A stretch of DNA of 64,000 nt from Microbacterium sediminis (GTDB lineage: Bacteria > Actinomycetota > Actinomycetes > Actinomycetales > Microbacteriaceae): assembly GCF_004564075.1 (NCBI RefSeq), contig NZ_CP038256.1:1984001-2048000 (forward strand), in the 5' to 3' direction. Shown here in pieces: positions 9,407 to 16,845 of this stretch; the first letter of the stretch is position 1, and every line of letters starts with the position of its first letter. Made by a program: the position numbers and the translations under genes. The notes beneath the pieces were generated by a model. That model did not search any database, was not told where the DNA came from, and worked only from the letters and a program-made list of their open reading frames with translations.

Positions 9407-9598
9407 ATGAGCGACACCGAGAGCCTGTTCCGCGACCCCGATCCCGACGAGGAGCGCGAGGTCGACCTGGACGAGGAGGCGGAGTTCGAGCTGCCGCCCG
9501 CCACGGTCGATCCCGACGAGCGCATCGAGGCCGACGTCGATCCCCTCGCCGACGACATGCTCGACGAGGCACGCGGCACGGGAGAGCTGGACCGCTGA
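9407..9598 (+). CDS. Small highly acidic protein, unknown function
   Basis: This 63-residue protein is dominated by Asp and Glu (for example DPDPDEEREVDLDEEAEFE), with no Cys, no membrane segment and no recognised domain. The start ATG at 9407 has GGGAG 6 nt upstream, which is preferred over ATG 9395. The strongly acidic composition and good start signal favour a real gene over a chance frame in high-GC DNA. It lies between the divergent pnp gene and the GT4-SGNH fusion and has a separate frame. I do not recognise the family. It could be a small nucleic-acid-mimic or chaperone-like protein, but nothing in the sequence proves either. Confidence 0.6.
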   Translation: MSDTESLFRDPDPDEEREVDLDEEAEFELPPATVDPDERIEADVDPLADDMLDEARGTGELDR

Positions 9599-9714
9599 GC
9601 ACGACGGAACGGGCCGTGTCCCGCAGGTGAACACTCGCGGGCGGCCGGTGAACAGTCGCCGAATCGAGCTCGGATCTGCGGTTTCCGCGCGTCGGGCGGC
9701 GCGACGCTGGAGCC

Positions 9715-11694
9715 ATGCGAGTCGCGATCGTCGCGGAGTCCTTTCTTCCGCACATGAACGGAGTCACGGGCTCCGTGCTGCAGGTCGTCCGTCATCTCGA
9801 GGCCGCCGGCCACGAGACGCTCGTCGTCGCCCCGCGCGCCCCCGGTTCGGGTGACGCGGACGGCGCGACGCTGCTCACGTCGATCCCGCTGCCCTCCTAT
9901 CCGGAGGTTCGCGTCGCGGTGGCGCCGGTGGCGCGCATCCGCCGCGTGCTGCGGGAGTTCCGGCCCGACGTCGTGCACCTCGCCTCTCCCGCCGTGCTCG
10001 GCTGGCAGGGCCTCGTGGCTGCCGAGCGCAACGGCGTGCCGTCCGTGGCGGTCTACCAGACCGACGTGATCTCGTACGCCGAGCGCTACGGGGTCCCGGG
10101 CGCCGCCCCGCTCGTCGCGTCGCACATCGCGCGGCTGCATCGCCGCGCGACCCTGACCCTCGCGCCGTCGTCGCACGCGGAGCGGCAGCTCACGGAGCTC
10201 GGGGTGGACCGCGTGCGCCGCTGGGGGCGCGGCGTGGACGCCGAGCGGTTCGCGCCACACAAGCGCAGCGAGGCGTGGCGCCGGCGCACCGCCCCGGGCG
10301 ACCTGGTGATCGGCTACGTCGGCCGTCTCGCGCCGGAGAAGCAGGTGGCCGACCTCCGCGCGATCGCCGACATCCCCGGCACGCGGCTCGTCATCGTCGG
10401 CGACGGGCCCGAGCGCGCGCGGCTCGAGGGTCTGCTGCCCGGCGCCGTCTTCACCGGCTTCCTCGAGGGCGAGGAGCTGGCCGAGGCGATGGCGAGCTTC
10501 GACATCTTCGTGCACCCGGGCGAGAGCGAGACGTTCTGCCAGACCGTGCAGGAGGCGCTGTCCTCCGGCGTGCCGGTCGTCGCGACCGGCCGCGGCGGCC
10601 CCGTCGACCTCGTCCGCTCGAGCGTGGACGGCTGGCTGTACCGGCCCGGCGACCTCGACGACCTGCGCGCCCGCGTGCTCGACCTCGTGGGCGACGACGC
10701 CAAGCGTGCCGCGTTCGGGCGCGAGGCCCGCGAGAGCGTGGCCTCGCGCACCTGGGCGGCGCTGACGGATCAGATCGTGGAGCGCTACCGCGAGGCGATC
10801 CGTCTGCGCCGGTACGACGTGGCCGCGATGGCCCGCGGGGCCGTGCGGGTGAGCGACCCCGAGCCGCCCGTGGACGCGCGCCGCTGGTCCCGCTACGTGG
10901 CGCTGGGCGACTCGCTCACCGAGGGGCTGTGCGACGGCTCGCGCATGCCCGACGGGCAGTACCGCGGCTGGGCCGATCGCCTGGCGATGCTGCTGGCGCA
11001 GGACGGCTCGCGCACCCGCAACCGCACGTTCCGCTTCGCGAATCTCGCGGTGCGCAGCCGGCGCGTGCGCCACCTCGCGAGCGAGCAGGTCCCCGTCGCC
11101 CTCGCGCTGAAGCCGGACCTCGTGTCGATCCTGATGGGCCACAACGACCTCGTGGGGCACGGCGCCGACCCGCTGGCGCTCGCCGCGGAGCTCGAGAAGT
11201 CGGTGCGCCGCATCCGCGAGAGCGGCGCCGACGTGCTGCTCGTCACCCCGTTCCTGCCGAACCGGGCGATCGTGCGCATCTTCGCCCGGCGGTTCGCGAT
11301 CTACTCGAGCGAGCTGCGGCGCATCGCCGCGGCGCACGGCTGCTACCTGCTCGACGTCGACGCGCTGCCCGAGCTCGGCGAGCTGCCCAACTGGGCCCAG
11401 GACAAGGTGCACCTGAGCTCCCCCGGCCACCGGCTCCTCGCCTACCGCGCGGCCGAGGTCCTCGGCGTGCGCGACGCGGACCAGCTGGCGGCCCTCGACG
11501 CGGCCTTCCACGAGGACTACGCCGAGCCGGAGGGCGCCTGGATCACGCGGCACGCGCTGCCGTGGGTGTGGCGCCGGCTGCGCGGCCGCACCGCGGGCGA
11601 CGGGATGTTCGCCAAGCACGCCGACTACGTCGCGATCCGGGGGCGCCGCACCTCGGCCTCCGAGGGCGCCGACGCGCCGAGCACGCCGGCCTGA
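9715..11694 (+). CDS. GT4 glycosyltransferase fused to SGNH/GDSL hydrolase
   Basis: The 659-residue protein joins two enzymes in one frame. Residues 1-370 are a GT-B glycosyltransferase of family GT4: N-terminal VAESFLPHMNGVTGS, then GYVGRLAPEKQV and the nucleotide-sugar-binding HPGESETFCQTVQEALSSGVPVVATG. Residues 390-620 form an SGNH hydrolase with block I GDSLTEG (Ser400), block III GHND (Asn477) and block V DKVH (Asp563, His566). No stop or clear restart site separates the halves. No signal peptide is present, so both act inside the cell or at the inner leaflet. A plausible role is mannosylation plus deacylation of a lipid or glycan carrier. ATG 9715 is preceded closely by GGAG. Confidence 0.88.
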   Translation: MRVAIVAESFLPHMNGVTGSVLQVVRHLEAAGHETLVVAPRAPGSGDADGATLLTSIPLPSYPEVRVAVAPVARIRRVLREFRPDVVHLASPAVLGWQGLVAAERNGVPSVAVYQTDVISYAERYGVPGAAPLVASHIARLHRRATLTLAPSSHAERQLTELGVDRVRRWGRGVDAERFAPHKRSEAWRRRTAPGDLVIGYVGRLAPEKQVADLRAIADIPGTRLVIVGDGPERARLEGLLPGAVFTGFLEGEELAEAMASFDIFVHPGESETFCQTVQEALSSGVPVVATGRGGPVDLVRSSVDGWLYRPGDLDDLRARVLDLVGDDAKRAAFGREARESVASRTWAALTDQIVERYREAIRLRRYDVAAMARGAVRVSDPEPPVDARRWSRYVALGDSLTEGLCDGSRMPDGQYRGWADRLAMLLAQDGSRTRNRTFRFANLAVRSRRVRHLASEQVPVALALKPDLVSILMGHNDLVGHGADPLALAAELEKSVRRIRESGADVLLVTPFLPNRAIVRIFARRFAIYSSELRRIAAAHGCYLLDVDALPELGELPNWAQDKVHLSSPGHRLLAYRAAEVLGVRDADQLAALDAAFHEDYAEPEGAWITRHALPWVWRRLRGRTAGDGMFAKHADYVAIRGRRTSASEGADAPSTPA

Positions 11695-11738
11695 CCGCCC
11701 AACCGCGTCGGCGGGTGATGCCGGGCGGCCGCTCGGGT

Positions 11739-12012
11739 GCGCCGGCGTCGGATCCCGCGGCGGGCCGAACGCGCCGGCGTCGGATTCCGCGACGGGCCGG
11801 CGCGCCGGCGTCGGATTCGGCGACGGGCCGGGCGCGCCGGCGTCGGAGGATCCGCCCGGTCGGCCCTCTCGGACGGGGTTTGCCCGGGTTCCCGGCACCA
11901 ATCTCCGGCGCCGGCGCAGTCCTCCCCTCGGCCGATCCGACACCGGCGCAGTGCTCCCCACCGTCGATCCGACGCCCGCGCGGTGCCGCGGCGACGGATC
12001 CGAGGCCGGCGC
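11739..12012. repeat. Mirrored periodic repeat array, copy 1
   Basis: A 14-bp motif (gcgccggcgtcgga) occurs at 11739, 11771, 11802 and 11834, spaced 32, 31 and 32 bp. After a 70-bp step (start to start) its reverse complement, with one mismatch per copy, occurs at 11904, 11936, 11968 and 11999, spaced 32, 32 and 31 bp. In the direct block the bases between motifs are also similar, so the unit there is the whole 31-32 bp. Most of the 419-bp gap between the GT4-SGNH gene and the AbiEi/DUF559 gene is this array. No credible ORF is present. Confidence 0.85.
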
Positions 12013-12113
12013 GGACGGTGAGCGCCCGTCCACAGGCCGCTTTGGGCACCCGGTTGTCCACCGGCGCCGGATCCGGCGGCCGCGGGCGGTCGGGACGGGC
12101 CAGCATCGTCGCC

Positions 12114-13028
12114 ATGCGGAACTCCGAGATCGTCGCCCTGCTGCGTGCCCGGGGTGGCTGCGCCCGGTCGTCGGATCTGTTCGCCGCGGGCGCGACGAAG
12201 AACGATGTCCGGCGCTCGGCGGCGGCGGGCGAGATCGTCATGGTCCGCCGGGGCCTGTACGTCCTCCCCGGTCTGCCGCCGACCCTTCGCGACGCCGCGC
12301 ACCACGGCGGCGCGCTCACCTGCCAGAGCGCGCTGCGGCATCGCGGTGTCTGGGTGCTCGATCGCGAGGGGCCGCCCCACGTCTGGCTCGGTGCGCACGG
12401 CCGCGAGCACTCCCACCCCGGATGCCGCTGCGTCGTCCATTGGAGGGACGGAGCCCCGGCCCTGGGCGTGCTCGACGTCGCCTCCGCTCTCGTGCACTAC
12501 TACCGCTGCGGCGGATCCGAGGCCTTCTTCGTCGCGCTCGAGTCGGCGCTGCGACTCGGACAGATCGGTCCGGCTCAGCGCGCCTGGATCCGCCACCGCC
12601 TCCCCCGCTCGGCACGCTGGCTGGTCGACTTCGCCGTGCCGACCTCCGACAGCGGGCTGGAATCGCTCGTGCGGTTGCGACTTCGCGCGCTCGGAATCGA
12701 GACGGCCGCACAGGTGCGGATCGCGGGCGTCGGTCGCGTCGACCTGCTCATCGACGGCGTCATCATCATCGAGCTTGACGGCGAGGAGAACCACGCCGAT
12801 CCGGCCAAGCGCCATCGTGATCTCCGCCGCGACGCCGCCGCGACGGCGCGCGGATACACGCCCCTCCGGTTCGACTATGCGCTCGTCGTCCACGACTGGC
12901 CGACGGTGGAGGCCGCGATCCTCGGCGCACTCCGCACGCGCGGGCGTCGGATCGGTCGGGACGGCGATGCGCCGGCGTCGGAGGAAACACCGGCCGGCCC
13001 GGTCCTGCCCGGCGCGTCGCGGCGCTGA
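12114..13028 (+). CDS. AbiEi-type winged-helix/DUF559 nuclease-like protein
   Basis: The 304-residue protein combines an N-terminal winged-helix (about residues 1-55, SSDLFAAGATKNDVRRSAAAG ... GLYVLP, as in AbiEi_4 antitoxin-like domains) with a C-terminal PD-(D/E)XK-like domain of the DUF559/Vsr type. That domain shows SGLES, GRVDLLID and IIIELDGEE (about residues 180-225), so Glu, Asp and E-x-D positions are kept. No AbiEii-type toxin is adjacent. Similar proteins are common and multicopy in Microbacteriaceae, with unknown role. The last ~30 residues are encoded by the second periodic repeat and look like an acquired tail. ATG 12114 has no clear Shine-Dalgarno sequence. Confidence 0.85.
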   Translation: MRNSEIVALLRARGGCARSSDLFAAGATKNDVRRSAAAGEIVMVRRGLYVLPGLPPTLRDAAHHGGALTCQSALRHRGVWVLDREGPPHVWLGAHGREHSHPGCRCVVHWRDGAPALGVLDVASALVHYYRCGGSEAFFVALESALRLGQIGPAQRAWIRHRLPRSARWLVDFAVPTSDSGLESLVRLRLRALGIETAAQVRIAGVGRVDLLIDGVIIIELDGEENHADPAKRHRDLRRDAAATARGYTPLRFDYALVVHDWPTVEAAILGALRTRGRRIGRDGDAPASEETPAGPVLPGASRR

Positions 13029-13175
13029 GACCGATTCCTCCGACGCCGGCGCGGGCTTACCCGGCCGGACCCGACGCCGGCGCACGCTCGGCCGGTCGGG
13101 CGGCTCAGCCGCGGGTCGGCGGACCGGATCCGACGCCGGCGCGGGAGCCGACAGACCGGACCCGACGGCGCCGGC
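12938..13175. repeat. Mirrored periodic repeat array, copy 2
   Basis: The same 14-bp motif occurs in direct orientation at 12938 (one mismatch) and 12969, 31 bp apart and inside the 3' end of the AbiEi/DUF559 gene. It occurs inverted at 13039, 13070 (one mismatch), 13129 and, more degenerate, near 13161. The step from last direct to first inverted motif is again 70 bp, as in copy 1. Bases 12969-12986 and 13035-13052 are an 18-bp perfect inverted repeat whose 48-nt loop contains the stop codon at 13026-13028. Confidence 0.8.
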
Positions 13176-13201
13176 CGGGCGGCTCAGCCGCGGGTCGGCG
13201 G
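13098..13201. repeat. 25-bp direct repeat copied from the 3' end of the FMN reductase gene
   Basis: Bases 13098-13122 and 13177-13201 are identical. The second copy contains the stop codon and last codons of the FMN reductase gene; the first lies in the intergenic repeat array, 79 bp away. It interrupts the 31-32 bp period of that array, so it looks like a later local duplication. Confidence 0.8.
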
Positions 13202-13831
13202 GTTGTTGAGCAGGTCCTCGAACGATCCGCCGGCGCCCAGGTACGACGCGGGGTCGAACGGGTCGGCGGGCTTCGCGGAGGCCGCCGTGCCGGCGATCGC
13301 GTCGGCGAGCTCGCGTGCCCCGCGCTCCACGCGAGCCTGCAGCGGCGCGACCGTGTCGGCCTCCGCGCCCCAGTCGCTCGAGGCGGCGAAGACGCCCGTC
13401 GACACGGGACGCGCGTGCAGGTATGTGAACAGCGGCCGGATCGCGTAGTCGATGGCCAGTGAGTGCCGGGGCGTGCCCGCCGTGGCACCGATCAGCACGG
13501 GCTTGCCCTCGAGCCCCTCGCGGTCGAGCACGTCGACGAACGACTTGAACAGGCCCGAGTAGCTCGTCGTGAAGATCGGCGTGACCGCGATGAGGGCGTC
13601 CGCGGCGGCGATCTCGGCGAGGTCGTCGGCGAGCGCCTTCGGAGCGAAGCCGGTGAGCAGGTGATCGGTGATGGCGTGGGCGTGATCGCGCAGCTCGATC
13701 ATGCGCCCCTCCGCCTCCACGCCCCGCGCCCGCAGCTCGTCGATCGTGGCGCGCAGCAGGCGGTCGGCGAGCATCCGCGTGGACGACGGGTTCGACAGCC
13801 CCGCCGAGACGACCGCGATGCGCCGGGTCAT
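13184..13831 (-). CDS. FMN reductase (CE1759-like), partner of the monooxygenase
   Basis: The 215-residue flavodoxin-fold NAD(P)H:FMN reductase begins MTRRIAVVSAGLSNPSSTR. It has the phosphate-binding segment for FMN and the later block ITVTP-like AVTPIFTTSYSGLFKSFVDVLD, typical of this family. Its ATG (13831) overlaps the stop of the luciferase-like gene (ATGA), so the two proteins are made together and form a two-component flavin monooxygenase: this subunit supplies reduced FMN. The pair matches the CE1758/CE1759 families of corynebacteria and relatives. The C-terminal ~45 residues are a Pro/Gly-rich tail. Its final codons were copied into the downstream repeat region. The physiological substrate of the pair is not known. 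Confidence 0.92.
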   Translation of the reverse strand: MTRRIAVVSAGLSNPSSTRMLADRLLRATIDELRARGVEAEGRMIELRDHAHAITDHLLTGFAPKALADDLAEIAAADALIAVTPIFTTSYSGLFKSFVDVLDREGLEGKPVLIGATAGTPRHSLAIDYAIRPLFTYLHARPVSTGVFAASSDWGAEADTVAPLQARVERGARELADAIAGTAASAKPADPFDPASYLGAGGSFEDLLNNPPTRG

Positions 13832-15066
13832 CGGCGTGCCCGATCCGCGGCCGCGCCGAACGCGCCCGGCTGGACCGGCTGACGGTCCGGGGCGTCCTGG
13901 TACGGCGAGCCGCCCGTGACGTTGTCGCCGCGGTTGGCGTTGGGGCGCGGCTGGCGCGGCTCGGCGTCGCCGTACTTCGCCGCCACGCGGGCGGCGTGCG
14001 TGGGGGCGTCCGGCACCTCGGCGGCGCGGTTCACCTGCAGCTCCTTGCGCAGCACGGGCACGACGTCCTGGCCGAGGAAGTCGATCTGCTCGAGCACGAT
14101 CTTCAGCGGCAGTCCGGCGTGGTCCATGAGGAACAGCTGACGCTGGTAGTCGCCGAAGGTGTCGCGCATGGCGGCATAGCGGTCGATCACCTGCTGCGGC
14201 GAGCCCACCGTGAGCGGCGTCATCTCGGTGAAGTCCTCCATCGTCGGACCGTTGCCGTAGACGGGGGCGCTGTCGAAGTAGGGACGGAACTGGTTGACCG
14301 CGTCCTGCGAGTTCTTGGCCATGAACGCCTGGCCGCCCAGGCCCACGATCGCCTGCTCGGGCGTGCCGTGGCCGTAGTGCGCGTAGCGCTGGCGGTACAG
14401 GTTGATGAGGCGCTGGTAGTGCTCCTTGGGCCAGAAGATGTTGTTCGCGAAGAACCCGTCGCCGTAGTAGGCGGCCTGCTCGGCGATCTCGGGCGTGCGG
14501 ATCGAGCCGTGCCACACGAACGGCGGCACGTCGTCGAGCGGGCGCGGCGTCGAGGTGAAGCCGTGCAGCGCCGTGCGGAAGCTGCCCTCCCAGTCCACGA
14601 CGTCCTCGCGCCAGAGCCGGTGCAGGAGCTGGTAGTTCTCGATGGCCAGCGGCAGGCCCTGGCGGATGTCCTTGCCGAACCACGGGTACACCGGGCCGGT
14701 GTTGCCGCGGCCCATGATGAGGTCGACGCGGCCGCCGGCGAGGTGCTGCAGCATCGCGTAGTCCTCGGCGATCTTCACCGGGTCGTTCGTGGTGATGAGC
14801 GTCGTGGCGGTCGAGACGATCAGCCGCTCGGTCTGGGCGGCGATGTACGCGAGCGTCGTGGTCGGCGAGGAGGAGAAGAACGGCGGGTTGTGGTGCTCGC
14901 CAAGGGCGAAGACGTCCAGGCCCGCCTCCTCGGCGTGCTTGGCGATCGTCACGATGTCGCGGATGCGCTCCGCCTCGCTCGGCGTGTAGCCCGTCACCGG
15001 GTCGCGGGTGATGTCGCTGACCGAGAACAGGCCGAACTGCATGCCCTGCCAGGTGGTGTCGCTCAT
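13828..15066 (-). CDS. LLM-class FMN-dependent monooxygenase (CE1758-like)
   Basis: This 412-residue bacterial-luciferase-like monooxygenase has a TIM-barrel core. Recognisable blocks are MQFGLFSVSDIT at the start, FALGEHHNPPFFSSSP, ERLIVSTATTLITTNDP, GGRVDLIMGRGNTGPVYPWFG and GDGFFANNIF. The last ~60 residues form a polar Pro/Asn/Gln-rich tail outside the barrel. ATG 15066 has GGAG upstream. It is followed with a 4-nt overlap by its FMN reductase. It should oxidise an unknown organic substrate with O2 and reduced FMN. No lux genes are near, so light production is not expected. Confidence 0.92.
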   Translation of the reverse strand: MSDTTWQGMQFGLFSVSDITRDPVTGYTPSEAERIRDIVTIAKHAEEAGLDVFALGEHHNPPFFSSSPTTTLAYIAAQTERLIVSTATTLITTNDPVKIAEDYAMLQHLAGGRVDLIMGRGNTGPVYPWFGKDIRQGLPLAIENYQLLHRLWREDVVDWEGSFRTALHGFTSTPRPLDDVPPFVWHGSIRTPEIAEQAAYYGDGFFANNIFWPKEHYQRLINLYRQRYAHYGHGTPEQAIVGLGGQAFMAKNSQDAVNQFRPYFDSAPVYGNGPTMEDFTEMTPLTVGSPQQVIDRYAAMRDTFGDYQRQLFLMDHAGLPLKIVLEQIDFLGQDVVPVLRKELQVNRAAEVPDAPTHAARVAAKYGDAEPRQPRPNANRGDNVTGGSPYQDAPDRQPVQPGAFGAAADRARR

Positions 15067-15169
15067 TGCGGAGGCTCCGATCCGTTTTGTATGCGTCTGA
15101 ATATACCTGTGGAACGCCCTCCCGTCGAATCTATTCCCGCGGCGCGGTCCGCGGTCGAGAGGCGGGACG

Positions 15170-15185
15170 GTTACGAACCGGTAAC
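15170..15185. promoter_or_regulatory. Palindrome overlapping the acyltransferase promoter
   Basis: GTTAC, 6 nt, GTAAC forms an inverted repeat that overlaps the TAACGT -10 element at 15182-15187. It lies between two divergent genes and is a good candidate operator; the regulator is unknown. Confidence 0.4.
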
Positions 15186-15187
15186 GT
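15182..15187 (+). promoter_or_regulatory. -10 element of the acyltransferase gene (leaderless)
   Basis: TAACGT lies 7 nt before ATG 15195. GAGGGG abuts the ATG too closely to act as a normal Shine-Dalgarno site. Confidence 0.5.
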
Positions 15188-15194
15188 CGAGGGG

Positions 15195-16316
15195 ATGAGC
15201 ACCGCACCGACCACCGCCACGGGGCAGATCCCCCGCCCGAAGCGCCGCGTCCCGTTCTGGGACAACGCCCGCTTCGCCTGCATCGTGCTCGTGGTGCTCG
15301 GTCACGCCGTGCAGCGCCTCATCTACGACTCCGACATCGCCTACGCGCTGTACCTGACGATCTACGCGTTCCACATGCCCGCGTTCGCGATCATCTCGGG
15401 CTACTTCTCCACCTCCGAGGCGCCGAATGCCCGCCGCATGGCGCGCGTGATCACCGACATCCTCGTGCCGTACGTGATCTTCGAGCTGCTGTGGTCGCTG
15501 ACGCAGTGGGCGGTCGAGGGCGAGGCCGATCCCAACCTCACCGAGCCGTCCTGGACGCTGTGGTTCCTGCTCGCGCTGGGGATCTTCCGCCTCGTGCTGC
15601 CGTATCTCGCCCTGCTGCGGTGGCCGCTGGCCTGGACGCTGGCCGTCTCGATCGGCGTGGGCTATCTGCCCAACGTCGACAGCACCTTCTCGCTGTCGCG
15701 CACGCTCGGATTCCTGCCCTTCTTCGCGCTGGGCTGGTGGCTGCGCGAGCACGATGTCGTGGCGCGCCTCCGGCTGCTCGACTGGCGCCCGTGGTGGCTG
15801 CGGGCGGCCGCGGTGGCGCTGTTCGCCGCCACGGGGTGGCTGGCGTGGTTCGGCATCGAGTTCTGGAGCGCCATCGAGCTGCGCTTCTGGTTCTTCTACG
15901 ACGACGACTACGGCGGGCTCATCGACGGCGCCCCGTGGTGGGGCGGTCTCGCCCGGCTGGCGATCATCGCGATCGGCCTGCTGCTGTCGGCGGCGTTCCT
16001 CGTGCTCATCCCCCGCCGCAGCACGTTCTTCACGCGCTTCGGGCAGTACACGATGTACATCTACCTGCTGCACTCGTTCGTGCTGTACCCGTTCCGCGAG
16101 AGCGGCCTGCTGCGCCACCTCGAGCCGACCTGGCTGTGGCTGCCGGCGGTCTGCCTGCTGTCGGTGGCGATCGCCTTCCTGCTGGGTACCAAGCCGGTGC
16201 GCACGCTCTTCCGCCCGCTCGTGGAGCCGCGCGCCACCTGGCTCTTCGCCGACCCGAGGATCGCGCCGCGCACGCGCCGCAACGACCCGACCGGCTCGCG
16301 CCGCCCGCGCGACTGA
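15195..16316 (+). CDS. Membrane acyltransferase, acyltransferase-3 family
   Basis: The 373-residue integral membrane protein has about ten hydrophobic segments, with the family pattern WDNARFACIVLVVLGHAVQ in the first helix (catalytic-type His in VLGHA) and an Arg/Trp-rich loop region. Members move acetyl or other acyl groups across the membrane onto sugars of surface polysaccharides (OafA/WecH/NodX relatives). No SGNH domain is attached; the nearest SGNH domain is fused to the GT4 gene 3.5 kb away. The C-terminus is a basic Arg/Pro tail. It is a single-gene unit, ended by a strong hairpin at 16345-16380. The acceptor glycan is unknown. Confidence 0.88.
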   Translation: MSTAPTTATGQIPRPKRRVPFWDNARFACIVLVVLGHAVQRLIYDSDIAYALYLTIYAFHMPAFAIISGYFSTSEAPNARRMARVITDILVPYVIFELLWSLTQWAVEGEADPNLTEPSWTLWFLLALGIFRLVLPYLALLRWPLAWTLAVSIGVGYLPNVDSTFSLSRTLGFLPFFALGWWLREHDVVARLRLLDWRPWWLRAAAVALFAATGWLAWFGIEFWSAIELRFWFFYDDDYGGLIDGAPWWGGLARLAIIAIGLLLSAAFLVLIPRRSTFFTRFGQYTMYIYLLHSFVLYPFRESGLLRHLEPTWLWLPAVCLLSVAIAFLLGTKPVRTLFRPLVEPRATWLFADPRIAPRTRRNDPTGSRRPRD

Positions 16317-16344
16317 GCGGGCCTGCGCCCTCGCCCGGAAACGG

Positions 16345-16380
16345 CGGAAGGCCCGTCCCACACCTGGGACGGGCCTTCCG
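16345..16380. terminator. Bidirectional terminator between the acyltransferase gene and rpsO
   Basis: A 16-bp perfect stem (16345-16360 with 16365-16380) with a 4-nt loop lies between two convergent genes and can serve both. Confidence 0.85.
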
Positions 16381-16409
16381 GAAGACGATTGAACGCTGGT
16401 GCGCGTGCC

Positions 16410-16679
16410 TTATCGGCGCAGACCGAGACGCTCGATCAGCGAGCGGTAGCGCTCGATGTCGATGTCCTGGAGGTAACCGAGCAGACGGCGGCGCTGACCG
16501 ACGAGCAGGAACAGGCCACGGCGCGAGTGGTGGTCGTGCTTGTGTGCCTTGAGGTGCTCGGTGAGGTCCTTGATGCGCTGCGTCAGCATCGCGACCTGCA
16601 CCTCGGGGGAACCGGTGTCACCGGGGTGCGTCGCGTACTCTTCGATGATCGCCTTCTTGACGTCTGCTTCGAGTGCCAT
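16410..16679 (-). CDS. rpsO: 30S ribosomal protein S15
   Basis: This 89-residue protein is S15, which binds 16S rRNA early in small-subunit assembly. It matches the family over its whole length and has the usual size: [15 protein letters not shown] at the start, [22 protein letters not shown] and RRRLLGYL. I chose ATG at 16679 because it gives the canonical N-terminus, and AAAGGGGAT lies upstream. The frame extends further upstream, but that part has no support. It is a monocistronic unit here. pnp, its usual downstream partner, is on the same strand about 7.3 kb away. Confidence 0.98.
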   Translation of the reverse strand: MALEADVKKAIIEEYATHPGDTGSPEVQVAMLTQRIKDLTEHLKAHKHDHHSRRGLFLLVGQRRRLLGYLQDIDIERYRSLIERLGLRR

Positions 16680-16833
16680 AGAACCGATCCCCTTTCTCTT
16701 CGTTGCGCGGCGCCCGACGCCTGATGCGACGAGCTCTCTTTCTCCGCGGCCGATCGAACGGCAACCACAAGAGTCTACCCCACTCGCCGGGAGTCCGAGC
16801 CCGGGACCGGGAAGGGGCCTCGCCACCCGGCCG

Positions 16834-16839
16834 TAGGAT
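16834..16839 (+). promoter_or_regulatory. -10 element of the MFS gene (leaderless)
   Basis: TAGGAT is followed by 6 nt and the GTG start at 16846. Confidence 0.55.
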
Positions 16840-16845
16840 CTCAGG

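Noticed and set aside
9316..9630. Alternative frame to the small acidic gene, with a -10 element 6 nt before GTG 9367
   Set aside because: The product is almost only Arg, Gly and Pro; the acidic frame has a good ribosome-binding site and typical amino-acid use.
11739..12012. CRISPR array
   Set aside because: The period (31-32 bp) is too short for a repeat plus spacer, the motif is only 14 bp, orientation flips midway, bases between motifs are similar rather than unique, and no cas gene is present.
12114..13028. Complete AbiE-type toxin-antitoxin or abortive-infection system
   Set aside because: Only the AbiEi-like winged helix and a DUF559 domain are present; no AbiEii nucleotidyltransferase gene is adjacent.
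13184..15066. Bioluminescence genes
   Set aside because: The luciferase-like protein is an LLM monooxygenase of the CE1758 type with its FMN reductase. No luxCDE genes are present.
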